Below, piece after piece: positions 12,021-23,300 of a DNA stretch of 64,000 nucleotides. The notes below the pieces were generated by a model. The model saw nothing but the letters and a program-made list of their open reading frames with translations, searched no databases and was not told where the DNA came from. Both the position numbers and the translations under genes were made by a program. The stretch lies in contig QPMI01000003.1 in assembly GCA_004431415.1 (NCBI GenBank), forward strand, positions 124,001 through 188,000, in the 5' to 3' direction. Source of the stretch: Cyanophora paradoxa. Lineage: Eukaryota; Glaucocystophyceae; Cyanophorales; Cyanophoraceae. Numbering within the stretch: the stretch's first letter is position 1; each line of letters starts with the position of its first letter.

Positions 12021-13913
12021 GACGGCGCTCGCGGCCGACGGATCGGAGCCTGACGGAGGGTTGGAGGCGTCTGTCTAGCGAAGAAGAGTACAACGGTAGC
12101 AGCGGTGTATGATCCCTAGCGAACGTCGCACTTTTCGGCGAAGTTCAGGCCTGGGTTATCGTTGCGTACGTATACGTACGTCTGCTGCGCTGGCAATGCG
12201 GCAGCTAGCTGGCCGATACGGCGTACGCGTGCTCGCTGCGGCAAGCGCTTGGTTGCTGCTCAGCCTGGCAGCGGTCGCGGGCCTCGCGGGGGAGTCGACG
12301 TCGCGGCTGGTTCCCTGCAGCTGCTGAGCGCGCGCGGAGCTGCTAGCGCTCATGCGCATGCAAGTTGCCAACTTGCAAGTACTAGTTTATGCAACTCATC
12401 ATCATGGCATCACTGAATTCGAAGTCAGCAGCAGCTCTCAGAGTCTTCCTACCGGTACATGCACACTACTATACTATCGCGAATACCAATATTACATGTC
12501 AACAGCAGCAGAGATTAACAGATTATGTTTGTATGAGGCGATAATGTTGGGGGGTATCTGCATGCTGTCACATTGCTGTGTGGCATTCGCAGATGATTAG
12601 CGCAGCGAATTAAAACTGCGCAGTCCCAAATTTTTTAATTAATGAACTTTTTTCAAATTAAATTGAACTTTCGGTCTGTTAATTTGGGACTCTGCAAATT
12701 AAGTGAGTGCGGATCCGGGCTCGGCGCGCTTCCGGACCGCCGGTCTGGGTACAAGTTTTTAGATGCAAAAAACCCGAGGCGCTCACTCAGCGTTCAGCAC
12801 TCGAGCTGCGGAGTCCCCAGGGAAAAACCCCCGGATTTTACACGCAATGGTGGCATTTTTATGGTGCCTGTTAAATTGCGTTCATAAGCCTTCATGTCAT
12901 GATTAACATTGCAATTGATTGTCGATATGATCCGCGCGGCGCGCATTGCGCAGCATGCACGATGCCAGCATCTATTTACATATTCGATTTTTATCAAAGA
13001 ACGGAATTTGCGGATGGCATCGACGGCGAATCGACGTTCAAGCTTGCAAATATATATATAGCCTGTATAGGTAATCACGTTGCACGGTAATTTATTTATC
13101 CTTATATAAGATAAAATGGCAGAGGCGAGCGGCGAGCGCTCAGTTCACTTCCCCATCGAACTTCCATGCTTCAATGGCGCTATTCACCTTTCCCAAAAAA
13201 TTGCAGCGGACTTTCGAACTTTATAATTTATCGATATCCGAACGCTCCGAACACTGGTACGTCGAGTGTTGACGTCACTGTCTGTGCAGAGTCGTACCCC
13301 AGCTTAACTAAGGGTACGATGAAGAAGGGAGGGCCGGGTACCGGTAACTGCACATGCATATGCATTACCCTCTTGGGCGCTAGATTTACGTACTGCGGCA
13401 TTCACTGCACTTCGGCACGCGCAATCACCGTATCTCTATTTCGATGATTGAAACGCAACTAAAGCTACCAAGATGCAAGCATACTTGCACGTTTGCGAGC
13501 TCCAGAATAACAAAAACAAATTAAAGCAACGTCTCTTGAAATCTCTGCCACCACACTGAGACGGAACAGGATCACGATCACACACGATTCGTGACACGAA
13601 GCGATTTGGAATTGCAATTGAATAAAGAAACTCGACCTAAGAAATCTAGGGGTAGCGAGGGCCGGGCGGAGTGGCGAGGGGACCGCCGCGAGCAGCGCGC
13701 CGGGTGCTACAAGCGCGCCAGCGCCGCGTTGAGAAGGCCGCCCAACGCGGGTGCCGCGAAGCTGCTGGCGCGCGAGCCTTCCCGGGTCTGCCCCTTGCGG
13801 AGGAGCCCCCGCCCCGCCGCCCTGCCCTGCCCTACCATCTGCTCTACTGAAAGCACGCCCCGTCCCGTCTACCTACACGCGTTCTCCTGCTTTAAAAAGA
13901 GAGGCGGGGCCCA
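12021..13913. other. Long intergenic spacer with an inverted repeat
   Basis: This 1.9-kb spacer lies upstream of the HMG-box gene (-) and downstream of the FAS gene (-). It is AT-rich from about 12350 to 13640, with many short palindromes (GCATGC, AGTACT, CGTACG). No conserved protein was found on either strand. The HMG-box promoter should lie in the first few hundred bases. Confidence 0.6.
12619..12695. repeat. Inverted repeat
   Basis: The arm GCAGTCCCAAATT (12619-12631) and the arm AATTTGGGACTCTGC (12681-12695) are reverse complements apart from a 2-nt insertion. They are separated by about 49 AT-rich bases. The structure could form a hairpin, or it could be the remnant of a small inverted-repeat element. 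Confidence 0.7.
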
Positions 13914-16527
13914 CTACCGGGCGACCGCCTGCGCCAGGGCGTACGCGCCGGCGTGCGAGATGGTCACGATGACCTGCGTGCGGCGGCCGGCGTGAGCGCC
14001 CGAGGCGCAAGTGCGAGCAAGGCGGGGCGGCGGGACCTCGGAGACGGCGACGGCCTTGGCGACCTCGGCGGGGTGGGCGCGGAGCTTGACGATGGGCGCG
14101 CCAGAGCTGCTGTGCGCGATCTCGATGTTCTTGAGGGGCGCCCCCGAGCCCTTCCACAGGTTCTGGCTGTCCGGCGCGCTGCTCGAGAGCGCCTTGACGA
14201 CGGCCTCCTTGGCGGCCCAGCGCCCGGCGAAGCGGGCCTGCCGCTCGCCGTCCGTCGGGGCGCTCTGGCAGTACGCGACCTCGTCGTCCGTGAAGTTGCG
14301 CGAGATGAAGTCCTCTGCACCCCCGGGGGCCCCGTCAGGCGCGGGCGGGGCGGGGCGGGGCGGGGCGGGGCACCGTTGGCGAGGTCGAAGGTGGAGATGG
14401 GCTCGATGTCGACGCCGATCCCCTTGTCGTGCGGGCCCCGCAGGCCCCACGCCACCTCCCGCATCGTCACCTCCAGCTTCCGCGCCGCCGGCACCTGCAC
14501 CGCCCCCCCTCCCTCAGGCCCGGCCCGGCGCGGCGCCCGCGCCCCGGCGCGCTCGCGACGCGGGCGGACCTGGACGGCCTGGCCGAAGCGGCCCGAGGCC
14601 GAGCGCTTCATGCCGGGGCCGGCCGCCGCCGCGGCGGCGTCGGCCGGCGTCGGGTGCGGCACGGGCACCGCCGACGTCGGCTCCTCGGGGGCCTCCAAAG
14701 GCGGCACGAAGTACCAGCTGCCGCCGCCCCGCCGGTCAGCCGGGCGCGGCGGCGCCGCGCGGGGGCGGGGCGGGGGCGGGGGCGGGGGCGGGAGCGGGGG
14801 GACCTGCGGCGCTTGGGGTCGTACTGGGCGCGGGCGGTGGGGTCGAGGTAGACGCGCTGGGAGTCCTTGGCGCTGTACGGCGCCTCGGTCTTGACCTGGA
14901 TGAAGCTGTGCTTGCCGCAGAGCACGTCCTGCATGTAGCGGTACGCCCGCCGCTCGCGCTCCGCCCGCTTGCGCGCGTAGGCGCCGAACTCCTCGCGCGA
15001 GACGGTCGCGAAGAGGAAGTCGGGGTGGACGAGGAGGATCTCGCCGCCCGCCTGCCCGAACCCGAACGACTTGAGGAGGCCGGCGTTGATGACGGGGAAC
15101 TGCTGCGCGCGGTTGATGTACGCCACGTTGGTGAACTTGCGCAGCTCGACCGCCACGTTGTCCGCGTTGCGGTTGCCCGGGACGACGCCGGCGGCCATCG
15201 ACTGGAGGACGCCGTTGAGCATCCACGCGGCGGCGGCGCCCTTGGGGTGGCCCGTGAGGTACTTCTGGCAGATGGCGGGGACGGGGTTGCCGCGGGAGCG
15301 CCCGATGTGCTCGAGCTGCCTGTTGAGGACCTCCGACTCGTTCTTGTCGTTCGCCTTGGTCGAGGTGCCGTGGAACGAGGCGACGCCGATGTCGTCGGGG
15401 GTGAGCCCGAAGACGGCGAGCGCGCCCCGCAGCGGCGCGATCGAGGCGTCGCCGCGCCAGAAGTCGTTGCCCCAGACGCGCTGCGCGGCCTTCTCCTGCC
15501 GGCGGGCCTCGCGCATGACGAACTCGGCGCGGTCGGCGAGGAAGGCGTCGGCGACGTCGCCCCCCTCCGACTCGAGCAGCCGCTCCGCCTCGGCGCGGAT
15601 CGCCTGCAGCTCGCTCTCCTTCCACTGCCGCGCGTGCTCCCGCGCCCGCTCCAGCTGCCGCCGCCGGTACGCCATGTCCAGCGCGGGGCTGGGGAGGCCG
15701 CCCTTGCGCTCGCGGGCGGTGGTGAGGATGCCCTGGCCCGGGGCGGGGACGGAGCGGCCCTCCTTGTCGGTGGCGGTGTTGGTGAGGGCGACGACGCCGT
15801 GGACGGGGACGCCCATGCGGAGGGCGAGGTCGGCGGCCATGAGGACCTGGATGCCGGCGCCCTGCGACTCCATGAAGCCGGCGCGGGTCGTCGACGTCGG
15901 GCGGGACATCTCGCTCGGCTCGCGCCCGCGCGCCACCTCCTCGCTCGAGTTGCTCGTCGCCTTCATCTGCGCGAACTCGTAGCTCCCCTCCTCGCCAAAG
16001 TCTGCACGCGAGGCGGGGTCAGACGGCGCGGACGGGACGGGACCGGACAGTCCGAGGGCACCGTCGTAGCCGCCGACGAGGACGATCTTGGCCTTGCCCG
16101 AGAGGATGGTCTCCACGCCGATGTCCACCGACTCGGCCGCCGTGGCGCACGCGCCGACGGGCGTCTTGATCGGGCCCGAGGCGGAGAGGAGCAGCATGTT
16201 GACCCACGCCGGCATCGTGTTGATGAAGACCTGCGCGCGCGCGCGCCGCGGTCAGGCGGCCGCCGACCGGACAGACGGACTCGTTCGTCCCGCGAGCCCC
16301 TCACACACCTCCTGGAGGGCGTCGCCCTGGACGGGCTTCTCGAGGAAGCGCTCGCGGTAGATCTGGCGCATGGAGCGCATGCCGCCCATGCCGCCGCCCG
16401 ACGTGTTGCCGACCTCGGAGACGTGCACGTACTCGTAGAACTCGTACGCGTCCGTGATGCCGCTGTTCACCAGCGCCTCCACCGTCGACACCAGCACGTA
16501 CAGCGTGATCGGGTCCACCTGCGGGGG

Positions 16528-16559
<32 letters not shown>

Positions 16560-19417
16560 AGCGGCGCGTCAAGAGGCGGGCGGGCGGGCGGGGGATCTCG
16601 AGGGGGGGCGAGGGGGGCGGGGGCGGGGGCGGGACCTGGTTGATGATGTCGGCGGGGACGCCGAAGGTGGCGGGGTTCCACCCCGTGGGGATCTGGCCCG
16701 CCACGAAGCGGTCGAAGCGCAGGGCCTTCGGGATGAAGAGCACCGCGCCCTTGCGCAGCTGCACCTTCCACTGCCCGTCCACCTGCGCCCCGCGTCAGAT
16801 GCGGGGCCGGATGGGAGCGCGGGCGGGGCGGGGGCGAGCCTGGTAGACGTCGGCCTTGTCGCCGTGCTCGCGCTTGAAGTTCTCGGCCTCCTCCTTCGAG
16901 CCGACGTCCACGGGGAGCATGTCCCGGTCGATGGCCACCTGCGCGAGCGAGGGCGCGCGGGGGCGGGTCAGCGCGGGGCGGGGCGGGGCGGGGGCGGGCG
17001 AAGGGGGGGGCGGGCCTGGTGGAGGAACATCTTGCGGTGCGGGTCGTAGCCGTCGAAGAGGGCCGGCTCGATGACGCGGATGCCGGTGTGGCCGAGGATC
17101 GCCTCCTCGTAGCGGGCCTTGACCTCGTGGTCGGGCACCGGCGCCTGCGTCGCCGCGTCCACCCAGCCGGCGTAGACCTTGCCGTCCTTGAGGCGCCCGT
17201 TGAAGTACTTGATGAGGCCCATGAGCCAGGCGAGCTCAAGGCAGCCCTCGATCGAGAACTCGCCGTCGCGCTCCATCTCCCAGCGCGTCCGGCTGTTGCC
17301 CCACGGGCCCACCTCGCCGAAGCCCGTGCAGACGACGATCTTCTCGAGGTCGACCATGCCCTCGAGCTGCGCGCGCAGCGGGCCGAGGCGCGACTCGCCC
17401 GGCAGCTGCGGGAACTGGAAGTCGAAGTTGGCGCGGCGGGGCACGGGCCGCTTGGGGCGGGCGGCCTGCTGGCCCTCCGCCTCCGAGTCGCGCTCGCGGT
17501 CGGCGGCGACGGCCTTCTTGACGGCGGCGTCCTCCATGATGCCCTCGCGCAGCTGCGCGGTGAACTTGTTGAGGTCGTCGATGAGGTTGAAGCCGCCGCC
17601 GAGGTCCGCCCAGATCGGGTCCTTCTGCGCCGCGCACCGCACGTCGGGGTGCATCAGGCCCAGCAGGTTGAACGCCATCTCCGCCGGGCTGAACGTCCGC
17701 GCGCCGGCGCGCTCGAAGCCCGGCGACACGAGGTTGTTGGCGTTCATGAGGCCCGTGCCGCGGGTCCAGCCGATGACGGCGCCGGCGAGGGAGAGGTAGT
17801 GGTTCCAGCCCTCCGAGTGCCACTTGTTGAGGAGCGCCTCGAGGCCGATCTTGGACTCGGAGTAGAGGCCGTCGAAGCCGAAGAGGCCGTGGTTCGGCGA
17901 GAGCGGGAGGACGACGTGCGCGGGGCGGGTGTCGATGCCGCGCGCCTCCTTGCAGGTCTTGATGGCGCCCAGCATGCGGAGGACGTTGGTGAGCATGGCG
18001 CGGTGCGCCAGCTCCGAGCTCCCGTCGATGCCGGCGATGTCGCGGCCCTGCTCGGGGATCGCCGCGAACGGGATCACGTAGTCGAGGTCCATGCCGAGGC
18101 CGGCCTTGTCGTCGTAGACGTACTCGACGAGGGCGTTGGTGTCCTTGACGCTGGCGGCGTTGAAGGGCACGACGACGAGCTCGGCCCCCTTGGCGCCGTG
18201 CTGCTCGAAGACGCCCCGGTAGAAGTCCGTGGCGGCCTTGGAGAAGCGCGAGGTGGTGGCGACGACGCGGGCGCCGCCGGCCAGGAGGCCCTTGACGCAC
18301 TCGATGCCGATGGAGCCCTTGCCGCAGCCCGTCACGAGGACGACCTTGCCGGCGAAGGAGACGCCCGAGGCGGCCATCTTCGCGAGCGTGTCGAGGAAGG
18401 CGTCCGTGGCGGCGCCGTCGAAGTGGCGCTCCTGGCCCGGCTTGCCCTTCTTGATGAAGAGGAAGGGGGCGCTCTTGGCGGGGCCCGAGCCGAGCGTCTT
18501 GCGGATCGCGTCGAGCTGCGCCTGGATGGCGCCCACGAGCCCGGCGTCGGCCTTGGGGCTCGCGGAGAGGGCCCGCTCGAGGCCGACGAGGGTCTGGCGC
18601 AGGGCGGCGCGCTCGGGGCCCTCGAGCTTGGTCGGGTCGATGCTCGAGCCGCGGCGCATCTCGGCGACGTACGCGGCGAAGTCGGCGACGCCGGCGCGGG
18701 GCACCTCCTTGTAGGCGACGGTGCCCGTCGGGGTGACGTCCACCGAGGGCGCCGTCGGCGTGGAGAGCTCCTTGTAGAGCGGCGCCGCGTTCATCGCGCC
18801 GCGGATCTCGAGCGAGAGCTGCGCGAAGAAGGCGCGCGTCTCCTCGGCGCGCTTCTCCGCCGCCTCCTTGAAGAGGCCGCGGGCCTGCGCCAGCGACGCC
18901 GCCGCGCGGGCCGCCGCCTTGGCCGAGCCGTAGAACTCGGTGACCTGCCCGGCGCGCCGCCTCTCAGCGGGGCGCCCGCCGGCAAATGGGGGGCGGGGCG
19001 GGGCGCGGGGGCGGACCTCGAGGAGCTCGGGGCAGGCGCGGTTGACGATGCGGAAGACCTTGTCCTTGGGGACGGCGGCCGGGGAGGCGAGCTTGCCGAG
19101 GAGCAGCTCGTTGTAGAGCTGGAGGGCGTCCTGGCGGGCCCAGTTCCAGCTGCTGTCGTAGCGACGCTCCTTGGTCGAGTCGAAGACGGGCTTGATGCCC
19201 TCGCCGTAGGCCTTGCCGTGCTCGCCGGTCCACAGGTCCAGCTCCGCCTCGAGCTCCTTGCGGAGGGCCGTCGCCATCTCGGCGGCGCGCTCCTGGGCGC
19301 GCGGGTCCTCCCCGAGGAAGTCGAAGTAGGCCTTGACCTGGTCCCGGATGAGCCGCTCCTGCTGCTTCTTCACCTCCGCCAGCGCCTTGGAGTCGACCAC
19401 CGCGACGGCGCCGCCCG

Positions 19418-19450
<33 letters not shown>

Positions 19451-20370
19451 GGGGCACGGTGACGCCGACCTTGGCGCCGTAGGCGTCGGCGGCGGCGTCG
19501 AGGAAGGCGTTGGCGGCGGCCTCGGTCTCGAGGCGCGCCGGGGGCTCCATGGTGAGGGCGTGGATGAGGACGCCGTCGACGCGGCCCTCGCCGAGGAGGC
19601 GCTCGCCCTGGAGGTAGGCCTTGGCCTGCGCCATCGAGTAGCCGCCGGGGAACTTGGAGGAGAGGAGCTTGGAGATGAGGGCGGCCGAGAGCTTGCCCGG
19701 CTTGGCGTACGAGGCGCCCATCGCCTGCGCCAGCTCCCGCACGGGGCGCTCGGCCGCGTTCTCCGGCCCGTTGCCGAACTCCTTCTCGAGGTCGCCGAGG
19801 ATCTCGTTCTGGACGGCCGACTTGCCGCCCACGAGGTCCTTGATCGTCTTGTCCTCCTTCACCTCCGCCAGCGGCTTCTTCAGCTTCAGCGCGAGGAGCA
19901 CCTGCAGCGTCTCGAACGACGAGAGCGGCGCGTCCGGGATCGGCGCGCCGCCGCCGCCGCCCGAGGGCTTGGGCGCCGGGGCCGCCGGGGGCGGCGCCGC
20001 AGCGGCGGGGGCCGGGGCCGGGGCGGCGGCGGGGGCCGGGGCCGGGGCGGCGGGCTTGGCGGGGGCCGGGGCGGCGGCGGGGGCGGGCTTGGCGGCCGGG
20101 GCGGCGGCGGCGCGGTCCGAGTCGGAGAAGGAGAAGTAGAGGGCCTGCTGGTCGCGGTTGTAGTGGAGGAGCTCGACCTTGCCCTTGTACTTGCCGCCGG
20201 CGAGCGTCTGGCGGGCCATGTTGACGAGCGTTGCCGCGGGGCCGAGCTCGACGAGGCGCTCGACGCCCTGCCGGAAGAAGACGTCCTGCGTCTCGATCCA
20301 CCTCACGGGCGACGCGAACTGGTACGAGAGCAGCTCGACGAGCAGCTTGTGCGCCAGCACGTTGTGCTTC
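13914..20370 (-). other. FAS domains ACP, KR, KS and PPT (alpha half)
   Basis: [23 protein letters not shown] (about 19780-19835), with the Ser that carries phosphopantetheine; only one ACP is seen. Its helical cap has [15 protein letters not shown] (about 19530-19575). An Ala/Pro linker precedes the ACP and a Gly run (GCC repeats, about 19420-19447) follows it. Ketoreductase: [15 protein letters not shown] (about 18300-18345) binds NADPH; the catalytic Tyr is in [11 protein letters not shown] (about 17840-17870). Ketosynthase: Cys in [12 protein letters not shown] (about 16128-16165), His in [12 protein letters not shown] (about 15345-15382) and in [14 protein letters not shown] (about 15225-15265). 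[17 protein letters not shown] (about 14385-14428), [14 protein letters not shown] (about 14180-14222), then [15 protein letters not shown] to the stop. Confidence 0.94.
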
Positions 20371-23300
20371 TTGGAGATCGTGCCCCAGTTGGCGAGGACG
20401 TCCTTGATGATCGGCGAGTCGGTCTGCTTGTCGATCTCCTCGAAGTAGGAGCGCTCCAGGCTGAAGGGCTTGGCCGTCAGGTTCGGGATGTAGCGCCCGA
20501 CCAGCATCGTCGGGTCGATCTTGTCAGGCTGCCCCGCGGCGTCAGCGGCGCCGCAGGCCAGAGCTGCGAGGCGGGAGGGAAGAAGGCGGGGCGGGACGGG
20601 CGCGGACCGAGAAGTTGGCCTCGAGGAGCTCGCGGAAGACGGGGACGCCGGAGAGGAGCAGCTTGGAGTGGAAGGGCACGTCGATGCCCGGGAGCGGGAT
20701 GGTCGCCACGCCGCGCTCCAGCTTGATGAAGCCGCCCGGCGCCTGCGCCTTCAGCTCCGCCACCTGCGCGCGCGCGGGGCGGGGTGAGCCGGGCGGGGCC
20801 AGGGAGGGCGGGCGGGGGAAAGAAAGCGGGCTCGCCTCCTGGATGGCCTTGCCAACGACGGCGTCGATCTCCTTGACGCAGTGCGGGTCCTGGCGGACCT
20901 TGCCGAGCACGCGCGAGAGGACCTCGAGGTTGCCGATCTCGCCGGCGACGACGTACTGCGTGTTCTCGATGTTGTAGTTGACGACCTGGATGAGGCGGCC
21001 CGACTGCTCCGAGATGATGTCGACGAGCTTGGAGAGGGCGCGCTCGTTGGCGGCGGGGCCGACGCGGCGCGGGTTGACGGCGACCATGGCGTACGAGGAG
21101 CGGCCGAGGTCGTCGCGGGCGACGGCGCGCTGCATGGTCATGCCGCGGAGGAAGACGATCTCCACCAGCGACTCGATGGTGAGCACGTTGCCGACGGCCG
21201 CCAGCCCCGCGTACTCGCCCAGCGAGTGCCCCGCGAAGATGGCGTCCTCAGGGATCAGGCCCCGCTGCTTCATGTCGTCGTAGCACGCCTGCGGGCCGGG
21301 CCGCGCGGGGCGCGTCAGCGCACGATCCGCGGCGGTCTGGACTCGGCGGGCGGTGGGGCGGGCGAGGGCGCAGGGCGCAGGGCACCTTCTCCATGAGGGT
21401 GATGGCGGGCTGGGTGAACTGCGTGGCGAAGAGGAGGCCCTCCGGGGCGCGGAAGGTGTACGACTCGGTGGAGCCGGTGATGTCCGGGAAGAGCGGCACC
21501 GAGTGGCGCTTGACGACGCCATTCTCCTCCGTCACGTGCTCGCTCTTGAGCGCCATGTAGTGGTTGCGCACCGCGTTGCCGTGCGGGCCCCCGAAGTGGA
21601 TGGTCCGCTCCTTGGGGTTGTTGCGCACGATGTCGAGGATGGAGAAGCCGAAGCGGGTGTGGAGGTGCGCCTCGGCGCGGTCCCACACGGCCTTGGCGAC
21701 GGCCGAGGAGGAGTAGAGGTCCATGCCCATGCCGACCTCGGCCGAGCCCTGGCCCGTGAAGACGTACGAGGTCTTCGGCTGCTCCACCTCCGCCGACGCC
21801 TTGAGGACGGTCGCGCCGGCCTCGTTGGTGATGACCACCTCGACGATCATGCGGCCCGAGCGCATGCCGACGTGGCGGAGCTCGGTGGTCAGGACGTCGC
21901 GGGGCTTGACCATGCCGAGGAAGGTGGCGAGGTACGAGACGACGCGCGCGCCGTGCGTCTTGGCGGCGTACGTCTCCACGACGCGGCGCCCGTTGGCCGA
22001 GGTCCACATGCCGTGCGTGATGGTCGCCGGCAGATTCGCCAGGTCCGCGATGTACGGGTTCACGTGGATCGGGTTGAAGTCGCGCGACGCCGCCGCGTAC
22101 CTGCCCCCGGCGCGCCGCGCGCGTCAACGGCGCCGATCGAGAACGGGGGGCCGAGGAGTGGGGGAGGGGGGAGATGGGGGGGGCGCCGAATCAGCGAAGC
22201 AGAATAGGTAATCTTCAAAGGTTCGCTCAGAAGCAGAACTGGATAATATGGTTTGTCATCCTCTAGGCGCCCCCGCCGTCCCCGACACGACCCGTCCGAG
22301 CGGGGCCCGGGGAGAAGACGCACCCGGTGTTCTCGGCGGGGGCGACGACCTTGTCGACCTCGGCGAGCATCGAGTAGCCGCCGTCCTCGAAGAGCACGGC
22401 CGGCTCCTCGGGGGCGCCGTGGCGGGCGAGGAAGGCGGCGACGGCGTTGCCGGTGACGTCCTTGGCCGAGTAGTCGACGGTGCCGACCTTGAGCGAGTTG
22501 CGCGTGATGGTGCCCGTCGTCGTCGTGCTCGAGAGGAGCTTGTCCGTGCGGAAACGGTCGCTCGTGTGGACCTGGAAGAGGAGGTTGTCGCCGACCTTGA
22601 TCTCGGTGCCGGCCTCCCACTTGAAGTACTTCTTGTCCTTGAGGACGCCGAGGACCTTGGAGTCCTTGACGGCGACGCGGCGCGAGTCGTCCACGCGGCG
22701 GAACGTGCGCTCGAAGTCGTCGAACTTGCCGCGGATGAGGAACTGGCTGGTGAGCTCCACGAACGGCACGTTGTCGCGCGAGAGCACGCCTCGGACGGTG
22801 ATGAGCTTGCCGTTGACCTCCGTCGAGTTGATCACCTCGGTGATGTTCATCGCCGACGAGATCTTGTCGCCCTCGGTGATCGGGCGCCGGTCGAGCAGCT
22901 TGAACTTGTTCGACAGGTGCACCAGCTTCAGGATGTCGCCGTCAATGTCGTTCTGCGCGACCCGCGTGAGCCGGAGCGCGGAGAGGACGGGGGAGGCGGC
23001 GGGGGGCGGGGGGCGGCGGACCGGGAAGATGGACTTGATGAGCGAGTCCCAGCCGGCGACGATGGCGAAGTCGAGGGGGCTGGGGAGCTTCTCCTGGGCG
23101 CGGTCCATGTAGTTCTCGGAGAAGTTGAGGATGGCCTTGCAGAAGGCCGTGACGTCGTGGCGGGCGACGGTGAACTCGGAGCGGAACGTGTCGTCGATCT
23201 TGAGCGAGCCGAGGGAGATGCCCTGCGGGAACCACAGCTTCGCGTAGAACTCCTTCACGCGCCGGTTGCGGCCCTCCATCACCTGCGCCCCGGCAGCAAC

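Noticed and set aside
14011-17049. Open frame of about 1,000 codons on the + strand across the FAS gene
   Set aside because: It is the antisense of the FAS KS/PPT region, has biased Arg/Gly/Ala content, no domain, and exists because of very high GC.
17019-20726. Open frame of about 1,235 codons on the + strand
   Set aside because: It is antisense to the FAS KR/ACP/KS exons. Its Leu/Val/Glu/Gly-rich composition mirrors the minus-strand codons and no family is recognisable.
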